Position numbers and translations under genes: made by a program
Source of the DNA: Candidatus Kaiserbacteria bacterium
Lineage (GTDB): Bacteria > Patescibacteriota > Minisyncoccia > Phycocordibacterales > Phycocordibacteraceae
Assembly: GCA_029288865.1 (NCBI GenBank)
Contig: JARIGM010000019.1
Span: 1 to 37,031, forward strand
DNA: 37,031 nucleotides
Reading direction: 5' to 3'
Part shown: positions 1 to 7,887 of the stretch, piece by piece
Layout: every line of letters starts with the position of its first letter
Numbering within the stretch: the stretch's first letter is position 1
The notes under the pieces: generated by a model
Seen by the model: only the letters and a program-made list of their open reading frames with translations
What the model was told of the DNA's origin: nothing
The model's database searches: none

Positions 1-20
1 TTGTGTGGCCGCTCTTTCAA

Positions 21-614
21 TTATGTAAGTTCTGGATCAAGCACTTCTCGGACTTGCTGTTGCAAGATTGACACGACATCTTGCTCGAACCACGGGTTCT
101 TGGAGAGCCAACGAAAATTAAGTGGCGAAGGATGCACGAGCGGAAAGTATCGAGGGAGATATTCTTCGTATGGGTGAACGGTCTCGGTAAGAGTCTTCTT
201 CATATTCTCTCGCAAGTAATATGCATGCGCGTATCGTCCTATCAGCACGAACAGCTGCACGTTCGGCATGAGCGCCAATAGTCGTGGATGCCAGGTTGGT
301 GCAAAGTCTTTACGCGGCGGCAGGTCGCCACTCGTGCCTTTACCGGGATAATAAAAATCCATAGGCAGAATTGAGATCAGGTTTTGATCATAGAATTGCT
401 CTTCGCTCACGCCGAGCCACGTGCGCAACTTCGTGCCACTCGCATCACTCCAAGGAATGCCGCTCTCTTGAGCTTTCTTTCCCGGTGCTTGTCCGACTAA
501 CACGATCCGCGCTCCTGCAGAGGCGGTATAGAGCGGAGCATATCCTTGAGTCTCCCATGCTCCATTGGCAGGGTCAGTACGGATTGCTTTGTTGATTTTC
601 GCAAACGTATCCAT
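21..614 (-). CDS. Uracil-DNA glycosylase family protein
   Basis: The 197-residue product has the two signature blocks of the uracil-DNA glycosylase superfamily: a GQAPG block at residues 41-45, where the catalytic-loop motif lies, and HPSPLN at 161-166, the late H-P-S-P loop that inserts into DNA. Enzymes of this fold remove uracil from DNA as the first step of base-excision repair. The GQAPG form and overall length resemble the family-4/5-like or uncharacterised branches rather than classical Ung, so substrate specificity is not settled. The likely role is cytoplasmic DNA repair. A GATACT box lies 13 nt before the ATG on the minus strand and no ribosome-binding site is seen. The gene stands alone and diverges from the PKD-domain gene. 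The fold assignment is fairly sure, the exact activity is not. Confidence 0.82.
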   Translation of the reverse strand: MDTFAKINKAIRTDPANGAWETQGYAPLYTASAGARIVLVGQAPGKKAQESGIPWSDASGTKLRTWLGVSEEQFYDQNLISILPMDFYYPGKGTSGDLPPRKDFAPTWHPRLLALMPNVQLFVLIGRYAHAYYLRENMKKTLTETVHPYEEYLPRYFPLVHPSPLNFRWLSKNPWFEQDVVSILQQQVREVLDPELT

Positions 615-782
615 ATGCGTTCTGATTAGTATCCCATAAATTTCTCCTACAAGTATTGCCGATTCAAGGATTCCGGTAGCTTCTCACTAGGAGTTCACGT
701 GGGACTCGATATAGTGCGGAAGCCACGATGACAAGTGCCGAACACCTGTCGATCGCGGCGTACCTATGAAGGTACTTACCAG

Positions 783-801
783 CCTAATCTCAACCATTAG
801 G
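783..801 (+). promoter_or_regulatory. Small hairpin just before the PKD-gene start
   Basis: CCTAAT (783-788) and ATTAGG (796-801) form a perfect 6-bp stem with a 7-nt loop, ending one base before the ATG at 803. A second small hairpin (GTACCT/AGGTAC) lies just upstream at 760-775. No Shine-Dalgarno site is present. The pair could shape translation initiation, or the CCTAAT could be a weak -10 box. The rest of 615-802 holds only a possible TATAGT -10 box near 710 and no gene I can support. Confidence 0.3.
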
Positions 802-802
802 T

Positions 803-1789
803 ATGCACACAATCGCAGCAAAACTCGGCGCGTTGGCCGTCGCCCCATTCCTGTTCTGGGGAGGCCATATGGCAACGACGAGTCAACCAACACACCAATG
901 GTGGCACTGGCCCGGACAGGCCACCACGACGCCATCAACGGGCGAATCCGAGAAACACAAGACAAAGATAACGAGCATTACGGGTCCGACAACTCTCCTC
1001 ATAAATAGCGAGGGAACCTGGACTGCGAACGTATCGACGGATGCGACGTCTACGCTTCATTACTCCGTGAAGTGGGGTGATGAAGGGACGGCACAACCGC
1101 TTCTTCGGGCAGCGCTCACAAACATCCAGACCTCAGCGACATTCACGCATGAGTACGCAACTGCCGGAACGTACCATCCTGAGTTCACGGTGACGGATAC
1201 TAATGGCCGCACCTCAACGAAGTCCACAACGGTAATCGTCACCGATACGGTGCAGCTTCATCTTGATTCGATCACGCCGACATCAGGTGCGGCAAGTACG
1301 ACGGCAACGCTCACCGGTACTGGCTTCAACGCAAGCAGCACGGTCTGGGTTGGCGGGGTAGCCGCGTCGAACGTCAGTCTGAGTGCGACCGGTATGCTTT
1401 CGTTCACGATTCCATCGTCTCTCAAGGCGGGTACGTATAACGTGAAGGTAAAAGACGGCGATCGCACCAGTAACGCGCTCTCATTCAAAGTAACGGCAGC
1501 ACGACCCGCACTCTCGATCTCAGGTATCGACGCACCAGTCATGCTGAGCGCAGGTGAAGAGGGAGTATGGACGGTCCATGCATCGACAGCTTCCAGCAAC
1601 CTCCACTACTCAGTAGTGTGGGGCGACGAAGAAGCTTCACCGCTCATGCGCGCAGCAAGCATGAATGTTGATACATCGTCGACATTCACCCACTCCTATG
1701 ACACCGCCGGAACATATTCTCCAAAGTTTACTGTCTCGGATGGCGATGGTCATTCTGCAACGGTAAGCGCGACGGTTGTCGTCAAGTAG
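803..1789 (+). CDS. Secreted PKD-IPT/TIG-PKD domain surface protein
   Basis: The 328-residue protein has a short hydrophobic N-terminus (about residues 4-22) that could act as a signal peptide or anchor, then three immunoglobulin-like domains. A PKD-like domain at about 56-147 has an AGTY...FTV strand. An IPT/TIG domain at about 152-232 has the pattern P-x-x-G-x-x-x-x-x-x-L-x-G-x-G-F. A second PKD-like domain at about 237-328 closely parallels the first: both have HYSV-x-WGDE, then FTH-x-Y and TAGTY-type segments. The two PKD domains are probably an internal duplication. Such domains mediate adhesion or act as stalks at the cell surface; no catalytic domain is present. It is followed by a strong terminator, so it is monocistronic. 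The start at 803 is preferred because it gives the hydrophobic leader; ATG 869 is an alternative. Confidence 0.8.
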   Translation: MHTIAAKLGALAVAPFLFWGGHMATTSQPTHQWWHWPGQATTTPSTGESEKHKTKITSITGPTTLLINSEGTWTANVSTDATSTLHYSVKWGDEGTAQPLLRAALTNIQTSATFTHEYATAGTYHPEFTVTDTNGRTSTKSTTVIVTDTVQLHLDSITPTSGAASTTATLTGTGFNASSTVWVGGVAASNVSLSATGMLSFTIPSSLKAGTYNVKVKDGDRTSNALSFKVTAARPALSISGIDAPVMLSAGEEGVWTVHASTASSNLHYSVVWGDEEASPLMRAASMNVDTSSTFTHSYDTAGTYSPKFTVSDGDGHSATVSATVVVK

Positions 1790-1802
1790 ACTTACCAATC
1801 TG

Positions 1803-1835
1803 CTAAAAAGCCCGCAACTAGTGCGGGCTTTTTAG
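1803..1835 (+). terminator. Intrinsic terminator after the PKD-TIG gene
   Basis: A perfect 14-bp stem with a GC-rich core (GCCCGCA/TGCGGGC), a 5-nt loop and A/T-flanked arms lies 13 nt after the stop codon. Because the arms end in A and T runs, it could work in both directions. Confidence 0.9.
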
Positions 1836-1853
1836 TTGGAGAGACAGTAAGAG

Positions 1854-1859
1854 TATAAT
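1854..1859 (+). promoter_or_regulatory. -10 box TATAAT, leaderless start
   Basis: A consensus TATAAT ends exactly 6 nt before the ATG at 1866, so the expected transcription start falls on or next to the A of the start codon. No ribosome-binding site lies between. No convincing -35 element is seen. Confidence 0.65.
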
Positions 1860-1865
1860 CTGTAT

Positions 1866-2465
1866 ATGCAAGTCATGACGTATTTTAATCTGGCAACGTT
1901 ACTCCTTGTCGTGCTCGTGTGGATCGGTATGATCATGTTTCTCCGCTGGCACAAAAAGAAAAGCTTTCTCTATCTTGCATTGTTCACGATCTTTTATATA
2001 TACCTTGTAAAGGTTCTGGACTACACCCTGTTTCAGTTTCAATCGCTTCTCCTCTTAAAACACTTTATGCCGCAGCTCATGCTGAATGGCGAGACTGCAG
2101 GGAAAAGTTTAAATCTCATTCCGCTTATCACGCTCACGAGTGCAGATATGAAGACTTCGCTCTTGAATATACTACTCATGATTCCATTCGGTTTCGGTCT
2201 GCCATTCATTACGAATTTCCGATTCAAGAAAGTAGTCCTGGCAGGCATGCTCTTCATTATCGGTATCGAACTACTGCAGTTCGTGACCGGACTCATAGCA
2301 GGCATGACTTTTCGCGTTGCCGACATTAACGACGTAATATTCAATACGATCGGCGCGACCATTGGATATCTTATATTTGCAGGCCTTATGCACTTGAGCC
2401 CGTATCTTTTGCAGGTTCGCGACAAATCCCTAGGATCAAAGGAGGATAAAGACGCTCATCTATAA
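1866..2465 (+). CDS. VanZ-like family membrane protein
   Basis: The 199-residue protein has four to five hydrophobic segments (about residues 5-26, 33-50, 95-115, 122-142 and 150-175). The central part (N-L-I-P, then S-L-L-N-I-L-L-M-I-P-F-G-F-G-L-P) matches the VanZ family pattern N-x-x-x-F-x-P-x-G. The family is named for VanZ, which gives low-level teicoplanin resistance, but most members have no known substrate. The product is an integral membrane protein. It has its own leaderless promoter and is followed by another promoter inside a short gap, so it is probably monocistronic. Family assignment is good; function is unknown. Confidence 0.8.
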   Translation: MQVMTYFNLATLLLVVLVWIGMIMFLRWHKKKSFLYLALFTIFYIYLVKVLDYTLFQFQSLLLLKHFMPQLMLNGETAGKSLNLIPLITLTSADMKTSLLNILLMIPFGFGLPFITNFRFKKVVLAGMLFIIGIELLQFVTGLIAGMTFRVADINDVIFNTIGATIGYLIFAGLMHLSPYLLQVRDKSLGSKEDKDAHL

Positions 2466-2471
2466 AGGAGA

Positions 2472-2477
2472 TATAAT
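2472..2477 (+). promoter_or_regulatory. -10 box TATAAT, leaderless start
   Basis: TATAAT ends 6 nt before the ATG at 2484. An AAGGAG lies just upstream of the -10 box at 2465-2470, 13 nt from the ATG, which is too far for a good ribosome-binding site and would be outside a transcript started here. It could only serve read-through transcripts from the VanZ-like gene. Confidence 0.6.
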
Positions 2478-2483
2478 CTGGAC

Positions 2484-2957
2484 ATGGCAATCCCCGATGC
2501 GCAAGAAGAGCTGTGTCCCGAATGCGGAGCGCCGATTCGCGGTGTGAGCGAGTGTAACGATTATCTGAATGAAATGATTCGATGGGATTTCCAAGATTTT
2601 CTCGGTGTCGGGCAGATCCATCACCTGACCGTGCTCTCATACAACTTGCAGCATCCGCGCGTATATTCACCGAAAGGATTGGAAGACGCGAAAGATTCTC
2701 TGCGAGAGTTTCTTGCACATCCGGAAGCATTCCGGGAGCATGATGCACGGAACCGCGAGAAGCTTGCATCAAATGTGCGGGATTGGAAGATTGCTGGTAC
2801 TGCTGAGGATCATGCAGAATATTCGTCACAACCGGAGTGGACGATGCGAGCGTCGGATGTGGTTGAGGCCGGCCTTCCACGCTACGTCGAAAACGTGAAG
2901 AAATGGGCGAGGTCGATCCAGCATTCGCTTGAGGAATCGGGGAACCTCACTCATTAA
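2484..2957 (+). CDS. DUF5946-like small protein
   Basis: The 157-residue soluble protein opens with CPECGAP (two Cys, metal-binding style) followed by a third Cys in SECNDYLNEM. It then has the run G-x-x-H-x-L-T-V-L-S-Y-N-L-Q-H-P that I associate with DUF5946, a family with conserved Cys and His residues that may bind a metal. No enzyme activity is known to me. The C-terminal half is helical and charged. The gene has a leaderless start. The family name is from memory of the motif pattern and should be checked by a profile search. Confidence 0.65.
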   Translation: MAIPDAQEELCPECGAPIRGVSECNDYLNEMIRWDFQDFLGVGQIHHLTVLSYNLQHPRVYSPKGLEDAKDSLREFLAHPEAFREHDARNREKLASNVRDWKIAGTAEDHAEYSSQPEWTMRASDVVEAGLPRYVENVKKWARSIQHSLEESGNLTH

Positions 2958-3006
2958 TTCTCACTAGATGGTATTCTAAAGATACTTAGCCTAATTACAC
3001 ATTCCT

Positions 3007-3342
3007 ATGCAAAATTATACTGCAATTTACATGGCACCAGCTGAAGTTATCGCAGAATGGATGAAGAAGCCTGAAGAAGAACGAAAAGAAGCTGAAGCTA
3101 AGATGCGCACAGAATGGGATGCCTGGATGGCAGAACACAAGGACAGTGTGCTTAATACCATCGCACTTGGCAAGACAAAGCGTGTGAGTGAATCAGGAGT
3201 CGAAGATACGAAGAATGACATGATGCTATCTTCATACGTGCAGGCTGAATCGCTCGAGGCAGCAGCAGCTATATTTGCGAATCATCCGCATTTCCAGATT
3301 CCTGGCGCGACCATCGAGGTGATGGAAACCCGCCCGATGTAG
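3007..3342 (+). CDS. YCII-like dimeric alpha-beta barrel protein
   Basis: The 111-residue protein has a short N-terminal strand, a Lys/Glu-rich helix (about 17-43), and a C-terminal section (SSYVQAESLEAAAAIFANHPH then IEVMETRPM). This is the usual pattern of YCII/DGPF-type dimeric alpha-beta barrels, where a residue of the A-x-x-F-x-x-H-P-H-F segment lines the pocket. The biochemical role of the family is poorly defined. The gene is followed after 13 nt by the membrane protein at 3356, so the two may be cotranscribed. No ribosome-binding site is seen. Confidence 0.65.
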   Translation: MQNYTAIYMAPAEVIAEWMKKPEEERKEAEAKMRTEWDAWMAEHKDSVLNTIALGKTKRVSESGVEDTKNDMMLSSYVQAESLEAAAAIFANHPHFQIPGATIEVMETRPM

Positions 3343-3355
3343 AGTTACAAGATCC

Positions 3356-3745
3356 ATGATTCGATTCCTTAAAGGTTTCCTTGTCGCGCTGTTCGGTTCG
3401 ATCGGTGCGAATCTCGTGCTGATGATGCTGCTTCGGCCGCTCGTGATAAATCCTGAGATGCCGCTCCACGCGCTCAGCGTGATGCCAATCGTCATGCTCA
3501 CCACGATCGGAGTGATTGGGGCGACCGTCGTATATGGCGTCTTGCGCATGGTACTTACAGCTCCAGACAAACCGTTCATCTGGATTTCAGGAATCGTGCT
3601 TTTCCTTTCTTTCATTCCTGACTATCTCATTATCGGAAAGACAACCGGGCCGTTTGCTGGCGGTAGTCCTGGCACAGCAGCCGTGCTCGCGATGATGCAT
3701 GTGGTTTCTGCGGTGATTATCGTAGCAGCTTTGACCTATCTCTGA
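3356..3745 (+). CDS. Four-helix small membrane protein (DUF6069-like)
   Basis: The 129-residue protein has four hydrophobic helices (about 5-26, 38-62, 74-92 and 103-127) with a short polar loop. The arrangement and the central I-W-I-S-G-I-V-L-F-L-S-F-I-P-D section resemble the DUF6069 family. No catalytic motif is visible. It starts 13 nt after the YCII-like gene and probably shares its transcript. Topology is clear, the family name is tentative and function unknown. Confidence 0.6.
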   Translation: MIRFLKGFLVALFGSIGANLVLMMLLRPLVINPEMPLHALSVMPIVMLTTIGVIGATVVYGVLRMVLTAPDKPFIWISGIVLFLSFIPDYLIIGKTTGPFAGGSPGTAAVLAMMHVVSAVIIVAALTYL

Positions 3746-3789
3746 GGCAAAAGGATGAGTACTTCATAATACCTTCACAAGCTCGAGCG

Positions 3790-3802
3790 TATGATACTGG
3801 AG
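3790..3802 (+). promoter_or_regulatory. -10 box and Shine-Dalgarno for the GlsB-like gene
   Basis: Overlapping TATGAT (3790-3795) and GATACT (3793-3798) -10 candidates are followed directly by GGAG (3799-3802), 10 nt before the ATG at 3813. Confidence 0.4.
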
Positions 3803-3812
3803 TTATCAATTA

Positions 3813-4079
3813 ATGAATATACGTATGCTCGTATCATTACTTTTGTGGGTCGTGCTCGGTGCTATCGCAGGATGGATCGCTTCAATGATCGTGCGCACTA
3901 ATCAGAGCCTCATGTTGGATATCATCACCGGTATTGTCGGTGCTGTCATCGGCGGATGGGTGATGAATATGCTCGGCGCAGCAGGCGCTACGGGATTCAA
4001 TTTCTATAGCCTCTTCGTCGCGATTGTCGGTGCTGTCATCTTGCTCGTAATCGTGAAGGCGATTCGTCGTACTGCATAA
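3813..4079 (+). CDS. GlsB/YeaQ/YmgE-type stress-response membrane protein
   Basis: The 88-residue protein has three hydrophobic helices rich in glycine. The features G-A-I-A-G-W-I-A-S, then D-I-I-T-G-I-V-G-A-V-I-G-G-W, then a final helix ending in K-A-I-R-R match the transglycosylase-associated (GlsB/YeaQ/YmgE) family. These are small inner-membrane proteins induced by envelope or general stress in several bacteria; the molecular role is unknown. The length is typical. It stands alone before xseA. Confidence 0.85.
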   Translation: MNIRMLVSLLLWVVLGAIAGWIASMIVRTNQSLMLDIITGIVGAVIGGWVMNMLGAAGATGFNFYSLFVAIVGAVILLVIVKAIRRTA

Positions 4080-4142
4080 TCACAATACGGAACGGATAGT
4101 CTCGACTTTTCCTTCCGCTTACATATGTGAGAAACTGAAAGG

Positions 4143-5453
4143 ATGGCTGGCCAGTCATCCTTTTCGGTTTCTGAATATATTCACGTGTTGAACGCGCGGC
4201 TTGCCTCTGCAGCCGGCGATGTGATCGGTGAGGTAAGTGAGATGAAGCGTGCAGCGAGTGGCCACGCATACTTCACGCTCAAGGATAAAGATTCTGGCGA
4301 TGTGTTGCCTTGCACGATGTGGCGCTCCAAATATGCGCTCAGCGGTGTGGAGCTTGAAGTCGGAATGGAAGTGCTCGTTCGCGGCAAGCCTGAATATTAC
4401 GGACCGTTTGGAAAGCTCTCGTTCATCGCGGACTCGGTCCAGCTGGTGGGAGAAGGAGCGCTCCTGAAGGCATACCAGAAGCTCAAGGATAAACTCGAAG
4501 CTGAAGGAATATTTGCAGCCGAGAAGAAACGCGAGATTCCCGCCTATGCGCACACGATTGGCGTCGTGACATCGGTGCACGGGGCCGTCATTCACGACTT
4601 CAGTAATAATCTTCGGAAGTTTGGTTTCAAGGTGCGCATTCGCGATACGCGGGTCGAGGGTCCTGAATCGGGTCGCGATATCACGCTGTCTGTGCGTGCC
4701 TTCCGCAAGGAAGAGATCGACGTGCTCGTGCTGCTTCGCGGCGGCGGGTCAGTGCAATCACTCGCGGGATTCGATAACGAAGCGTTGGTGCGAGAGATCG
4801 CTGCATTTCCGAAGCCGGTCATCGCAGGGCTCGGGCATCATCAGGACGTGCCGCTTGCCGCACTCGCTGCTGATGCGATGGAGTCAACGCCGTCATTGGT
4901 AGCTGAACTCTTGAATGAATCATGGAGCACTGCGCAGTATTCGCTCGAACGTGCAGAGCGCACGATACTGAGTGGCTACGCATCTTCTCTTGCTGAAGCG
5001 ATCGACACGCTCGAATCAACATTTCTCCGGATTGAGAAGGCGCTGGGCGCGATATTTGCCGTGTATGCTCATGCAGAAGATTCGATCAGAGCGGGCATAA
5101 CTAAGATCGGCTTCGCGATAGGACGAGCTGAAAAAACGATAGATAGCGGTGGGCGGACCATAGCGCTTCGTTTCGGTTCAACACTTCGTCAGTCTGCCGA
5201 TGGGCTTAAGAAGACGCCACTTCGCATAAATTCATCTTTTGCTACGCGCATTAAGAATTGCTCGACGCGACTGGAGCAGAGTGCCCGCCTCATCGAGACC
5301 AATAATCCAGAACGGCAGCTTAAACTCGGGTACAGTCTCGCATTCAGTGGCGACAAGGTCGTTCGATCGAGCAAGGACCTTAAGAAAGGTGATGCGTTGC
5401 AGGTCCGATTTGCTGATGGAAGCGCAGAGACTATAATTAACGAACTAACCTAA
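4143..5453 (+). CDS. xseA: Exodeoxyribonuclease VII large subunit
   Basis: The 436-residue product is the catalytic subunit of exonuclease VII, which degrades single-stranded DNA with several XseB subunits. An N-terminal OB-fold (about 5-105) precedes the catalytic domain. The family blocks are visible: I-G-V-V-T-S at about 140, RGGG-S near 200, and G-H-x-x-D in AGLGHHQD near 237, so the His and Asp of the usual GHExD motif are kept. The acidic pair that normally follows RGGGS (E-D-L) is replaced by Q-S-L, an odd substitution. The C-terminal half is a long helical region typical of the family. xseB starts 4 nt after its stop codon, confirming the operon. The ATG is preceded by AAGG only 1 nt away, so the start signal is weak. 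Confidence 0.93.
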   Translation: MAGQSSFSVSEYIHVLNARLASAAGDVIGEVSEMKRAASGHAYFTLKDKDSGDVLPCTMWRSKYALSGVELEVGMEVLVRGKPEYYGPFGKLSFIADSVQLVGEGALLKAYQKLKDKLEAEGIFAAEKKREIPAYAHTIGVVTSVHGAVIHDFSNNLRKFGFKVRIRDTRVEGPESGRDITLSVRAFRKEEIDVLVLLRGGGSVQSLAGFDNEALVREIAAFPKPVIAGLGHHQDVPLAALAADAMESTPSLVAELLNESWSTAQYSLERAERTILSGYASSLAEAIDTLESTFLRIEKALGAIFAVYAHAEDSIRAGITKIGFAIGRAEKTIDSGGRTIALRFGSTLRQSADGLKKTPLRINSSFATRIKNCSTRLEQSARLIETNNPERQLKLGYSLAFSGDKVVRSSKDLKKGDALQVRFADGSAETIINELT

Positions 5454-5457
5454 TACT

Positions 5458-5688
5458 ATGCCGAGCAAAAACATAAACCTGAGCGAGAACCTATCGAAGC
5501 TTTCTGAGATTGCTGATTGGTTTGATACGCAGGACGAAGTAGATGTTGAAGAAGGTCTTACGAAAGTGAAGGAAGCTGCAGGGCTTATCAAGCAAAGTCG
5601 TGCACGACTGCAAGAGATCGAGAATGAATTCGAAGAGATAAAGCGCGACATCGAGACTGAAGCCGAAGAGGACGATGAGATAGAATAA
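5458..5688 (+). CDS. xseB: Exodeoxyribonuclease VII small subunit
   Basis: The 76-residue acidic protein has the XseB pattern of two helices: NLSENLSKLSEIADWFD, then D-V-E-E-G-L-x-K-V-K-E-A-A-G-L-I-K-Q-S-R-A-R-L. Several copies bind the helical arm of XseA. It lies 4 nt after xseA in the same frame order seen in many bacteria. The acidic tail (EAEEDDEIE) is common in the family. Confidence 0.88.
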   Translation: MPSKNINLSENLSKLSEIADWFDTQDEVDVEEGLTKVKEAAGLIKQSRARLQEIENEFEEIKRDIETEAEEDDEIE

Positions 5689-5692
5689 GCAT

Positions 5693-5851
5693 ATGAACAA
5701 GATGGCAGGAATGGGAGCGCTCGTGGGGTCGACCATCGGAAGCTTCATCCCGAACTTGTGGGGTGCAGGGATGTTCTCATTCTCCTCGCTCTTCTTTGGT
5801 GCGATCGGCGCGATGGTTGGAATTTACATTGCGTTTAAAATGAGTAACTAG
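5693..5851 (+). CDS. 52-residue glycine-rich membrane peptide
   Basis: The frame from ATG 5693 to TAG 5851 encodes 52 residues. It is almost wholly hydrophobic, with two glycine-rich segments (G-A-L-V-G-S-T-I-G and G-A-I-G-A-M-V-G-I-Y-I-A-F). The G-x-x-x-G spacing is typical of packed membrane helices. It starts 4 nt after xseB and lies 13 nt before the next gene, so it is embedded in the operon. No family is recognised. Support comes from its position, its membrane-like composition and gapless fit between genes. Confidence 0.65.
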   Translation: MNKMAGMGALVGSTIGSFIPNLWGAGMFSFSSLFFGAIGAMVGIYIAFKMSN

Positions 5852-5864
5852 ATCTCCATTCTCT

Positions 5865-6608
5865 ATGAGTTATTATCGTCGCTATACTCGTTACCGACAT
5901 CGCAGGCCACGATATTCGTACAGTCCTTCAGAGCTCCGCGGCCGTGCTCTCGTCGGAGTCGCTCTCCTCGTAGCTCTTCCTTTCATTGCCATGAAGCCAG
6001 AGCAACTTTATTCTTTTTTTGCAGGACTATTTCTTCTCGTTCTCTGCGGCGCTTTTGCAATCTATGCGGTTATCTTTATCGCAAAATCCTGGAATAATCG
6101 TCCTGTAGTAATAGATGAAGACCCTTCTGAAGAATTCAATTCTCAACTCGAGCAAGTTAACTCACTAAGGACGGCTCGAGAATTTCCAACTAAAATAGAA
6201 TCAGTTAGCGATAAGTACATTCTAAAGAAAAGCTTGCTCACTTCCAGCGAGAAAATATTTTATGAAAGTCTCAGCACGGCGGTTGGAAATGAATATAAGA
6301 TTGAGGTTCAGGTTCCTTTGTCGGCATTAGTACGAGTCAAAGATTCTTATGGGAACTATATAAACTATAAAGATTGGAATCCGATCAAGTCAAAGACGGT
6401 TGATTTCGTATTGTGTGACATTTCGCTCACACCGAAACTCGTCATTGAGTTGGATGACTCTTCTCATGAACGACCCGATCGTCAGGAAAGAGATCGAATA
6501 GTAAATGAAATTCTAGGGGGTGTCGGTCTGCCTATCTGCCGCATTCCAGTACAACAGACGTATATCGCCCAGGACTTAAGAAATCAACTTACTTTAAATG
6601 GTTTATGA
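5865..6608 (+). CDS. Membrane-anchored DUF2726 (nuclease-fold) protein
   Basis: The 247-residue protein begins with a Tyr/Arg-rich tail (1-28), then two transmembrane helices (about 29-46 and 50-75). A soluble domain at about 115-245 has the DUF2726 pattern: E-K-I-F-Y-E-S-L near the start, K-x-V-D-F-V-L-C, then L-V-I-E-L-D-D-S-S-H, ending with P-I-C-R-I-P. The D...E-x-D arrangement is that of PD-(D/E)XK restriction-like folds, so nuclease activity is possible but unproven. Its stop codon overlaps the next ATG by 4 nt (ATGA), showing translational coupling with the flavoprotein gene. The DNA is visibly more A/T-rich than its neighbours, which may indicate separate origin. Confidence 0.78.
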   Translation: MSYYRRYTRYRHRRPRYSYSPSELRGRALVGVALLVALPFIAMKPEQLYSFFAGLFLLVLCGAFAIYAVIFIAKSWNNRPVVIDEDPSEEFNSQLEQVNSLRTAREFPTKIESVSDKYILKKSLLTSSEKIFYESLSTAVGNEYKIEVQVPLSALVRVKDSYGNYINYKDWNPIKSKTVDFVLCDISLTPKLVIELDDSSHERPDRQERDRIVNEILGGVGLPICRIPVQQTYIAQDLRNQLTLNGL

Positions 6609-7849
6609 GCAGCGCGCAAAAATATGATGTGATCGTGATCGGTGGCGGCGCGTCCGGCATGATGGCCGCAGGTCAGGCGGGCTCTCGCGGCAAACGCGTG
6701 CTGCTTCTTGAGAAGAATAAGAAACTTGGCGCGAAACTTGCCATCACAGGCGGCACTCGTTGCAACATCACGAATGCAGAAGAAGATACTCGCACGCTCC
6801 TTGGTCATTACGGAAACGCGGAGCAATTTCTCTTTTCTCCTTTCTCACAATTTGGTGTGAAGGACACATTTGCCTTTTTCGAAGCACTCGGACTCCCGCT
6901 CGTGGTGGAAGCGCGTAAGCGTGCGTTTCCGCATACGCACAAAGCAGAAGATGTGGTCCGCGCAATGACAGAGTTTATGCGGAAGAATAAAGTGGAAGTG
7001 CGCTTAGGTAGAACGGTTGAGAAGATCGTCACGAAGGGTAGTCGTATCGAGAAAGTCATCGCTGACAGCGAAGAATTCTTTGCAGATTCGTTCGTGTTCG
7101 CTACTGGCGGCATATCGCATCCTGAAACAGGATCGACGGGCGATGGATTCGCATGGCTCGCGAAGATTAACTTGCCGATCGCGAAGCCGACTCCGACCAT
7201 CGTGCCACTCAAAGTGAAAGAATCGTGGATCAAAGATGTCTCGGGTGTGACACTTTCAGATATGAAGATCACGTTCATGTCGCAGAGCAAGAAGAAATTT
7301 TCACGTACTGGCGCAGTACTATTCACGCACTTCGGTCTCTCAGGTCCGCTCATCCTGAACTCGTCCTCGCAGGTCGCGGACTATCTGCACGAAGGTCCGG
7401 TGGCTGCGCACATCGACATGCGACCAAATCTTGATCTCGGCGTCCTTGATAAGCTCATCACCGAACATTTTGCAGCGAACAGCAACAAGATTCTGAAGAA
7501 CACGTTCAAAGAACTTGCGCCGCAAGGCATGAGCGATGCGCTGCTCGCTCTTATGCCTGCTATCGACCCGGGCAAGAAAGTGCACAGTGTCACGAAGGAA
7601 GAGCGGCGAGTACTCGCTGAACTGCTGAAAGATCTGCCGCTCACAATCACCGATCTCATGGGGCTCGATCGCGCTGTGGTTGCAGATGGGGGATTACCGC
7701 TTACCGAAATCGATACACGCACCATGCGCGTGAATAAGTATCCGAACCTCTTCGTGACGGGCGACCTCCTCCACATCAATCGGCCCACGGGCGGTTATTC
7801 CCTGCAGCTCTGCTGGACTACCGGCTTCGTAGCAGGGTCGGCTGCCTAG
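6605..7849 (+). CDS. BaiN/HI0933 family FAD-dependent oxidoreductase
   Basis: The 414-residue protein opens with the FAD-binding Rossmann motif VIVIGGGASGMMAA (about 9-22) and an acidic residue ending the second strand (L-L-E-K-N). It continues with GGTRCNITN near 50, the hallmark of the HI0933/YhiN/BaiN family. The C-terminal block T-G-D-L-L-H-I-N-R-P-T-G-G-Y is the conserved second FAD-contact region. Members are flavoproteins annotated as NAD(P)/FAD oxidoreductases; natural substrates are mostly unknown, and BaiN acts on bile acids in gut clostridia, which should not be assumed here. Full length. It is the last gene of the xseA operon. Confidence 0.9.
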   Translation: MSSAQKYDVIVIGGGASGMMAAGQAGSRGKRVLLLEKNKKLGAKLAITGGTRCNITNAEEDTRTLLGHYGNAEQFLFSPFSQFGVKDTFAFFEALGLPLVVEARKRAFPHTHKAEDVVRAMTEFMRKNKVEVRLGRTVEKIVTKGSRIEKVIADSEEFFADSFVFATGGISHPETGSTGDGFAWLAKINLPIAKPTPTIVPLKVKESWIKDVSGVTLSDMKITFMSQSKKKFSRTGAVLFTHFGLSGPLILNSSSQVADYLHEGPVAAHIDMRPNLDLGVLDKLITEHFAANSNKILKNTFKELAPQGMSDALLALMPAIDPGKKVHSVTKEERRVLAELLKDLPLTITDLMGLDRAVVADGGLPLTEIDTRTMRVNKYPNLFVTGDLLHINRPTGGYSLQLCWTTGFVAGSAA

Positions 7850-7852
7850 GGC

Positions 7853-7881
7853 TTGACAAAATTAGTATAGTATGAGAAGAT
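7853..7881 (+). promoter_or_regulatory. Promoter of the structured RNA
   Basis: A perfect TTGACA (7853-7858) starts 4 nt after the flavoprotein stop. With a 17-nt spacer the -10 would be GAAGAT (7876-7881), preceded by an extended TG. TATAGT and TATGAG lie closer but at poor spacing. The start would be near 7888, just upstream of the first long helix. Confidence 0.5.
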
Positions 7882-7887
7882 GGCTTT

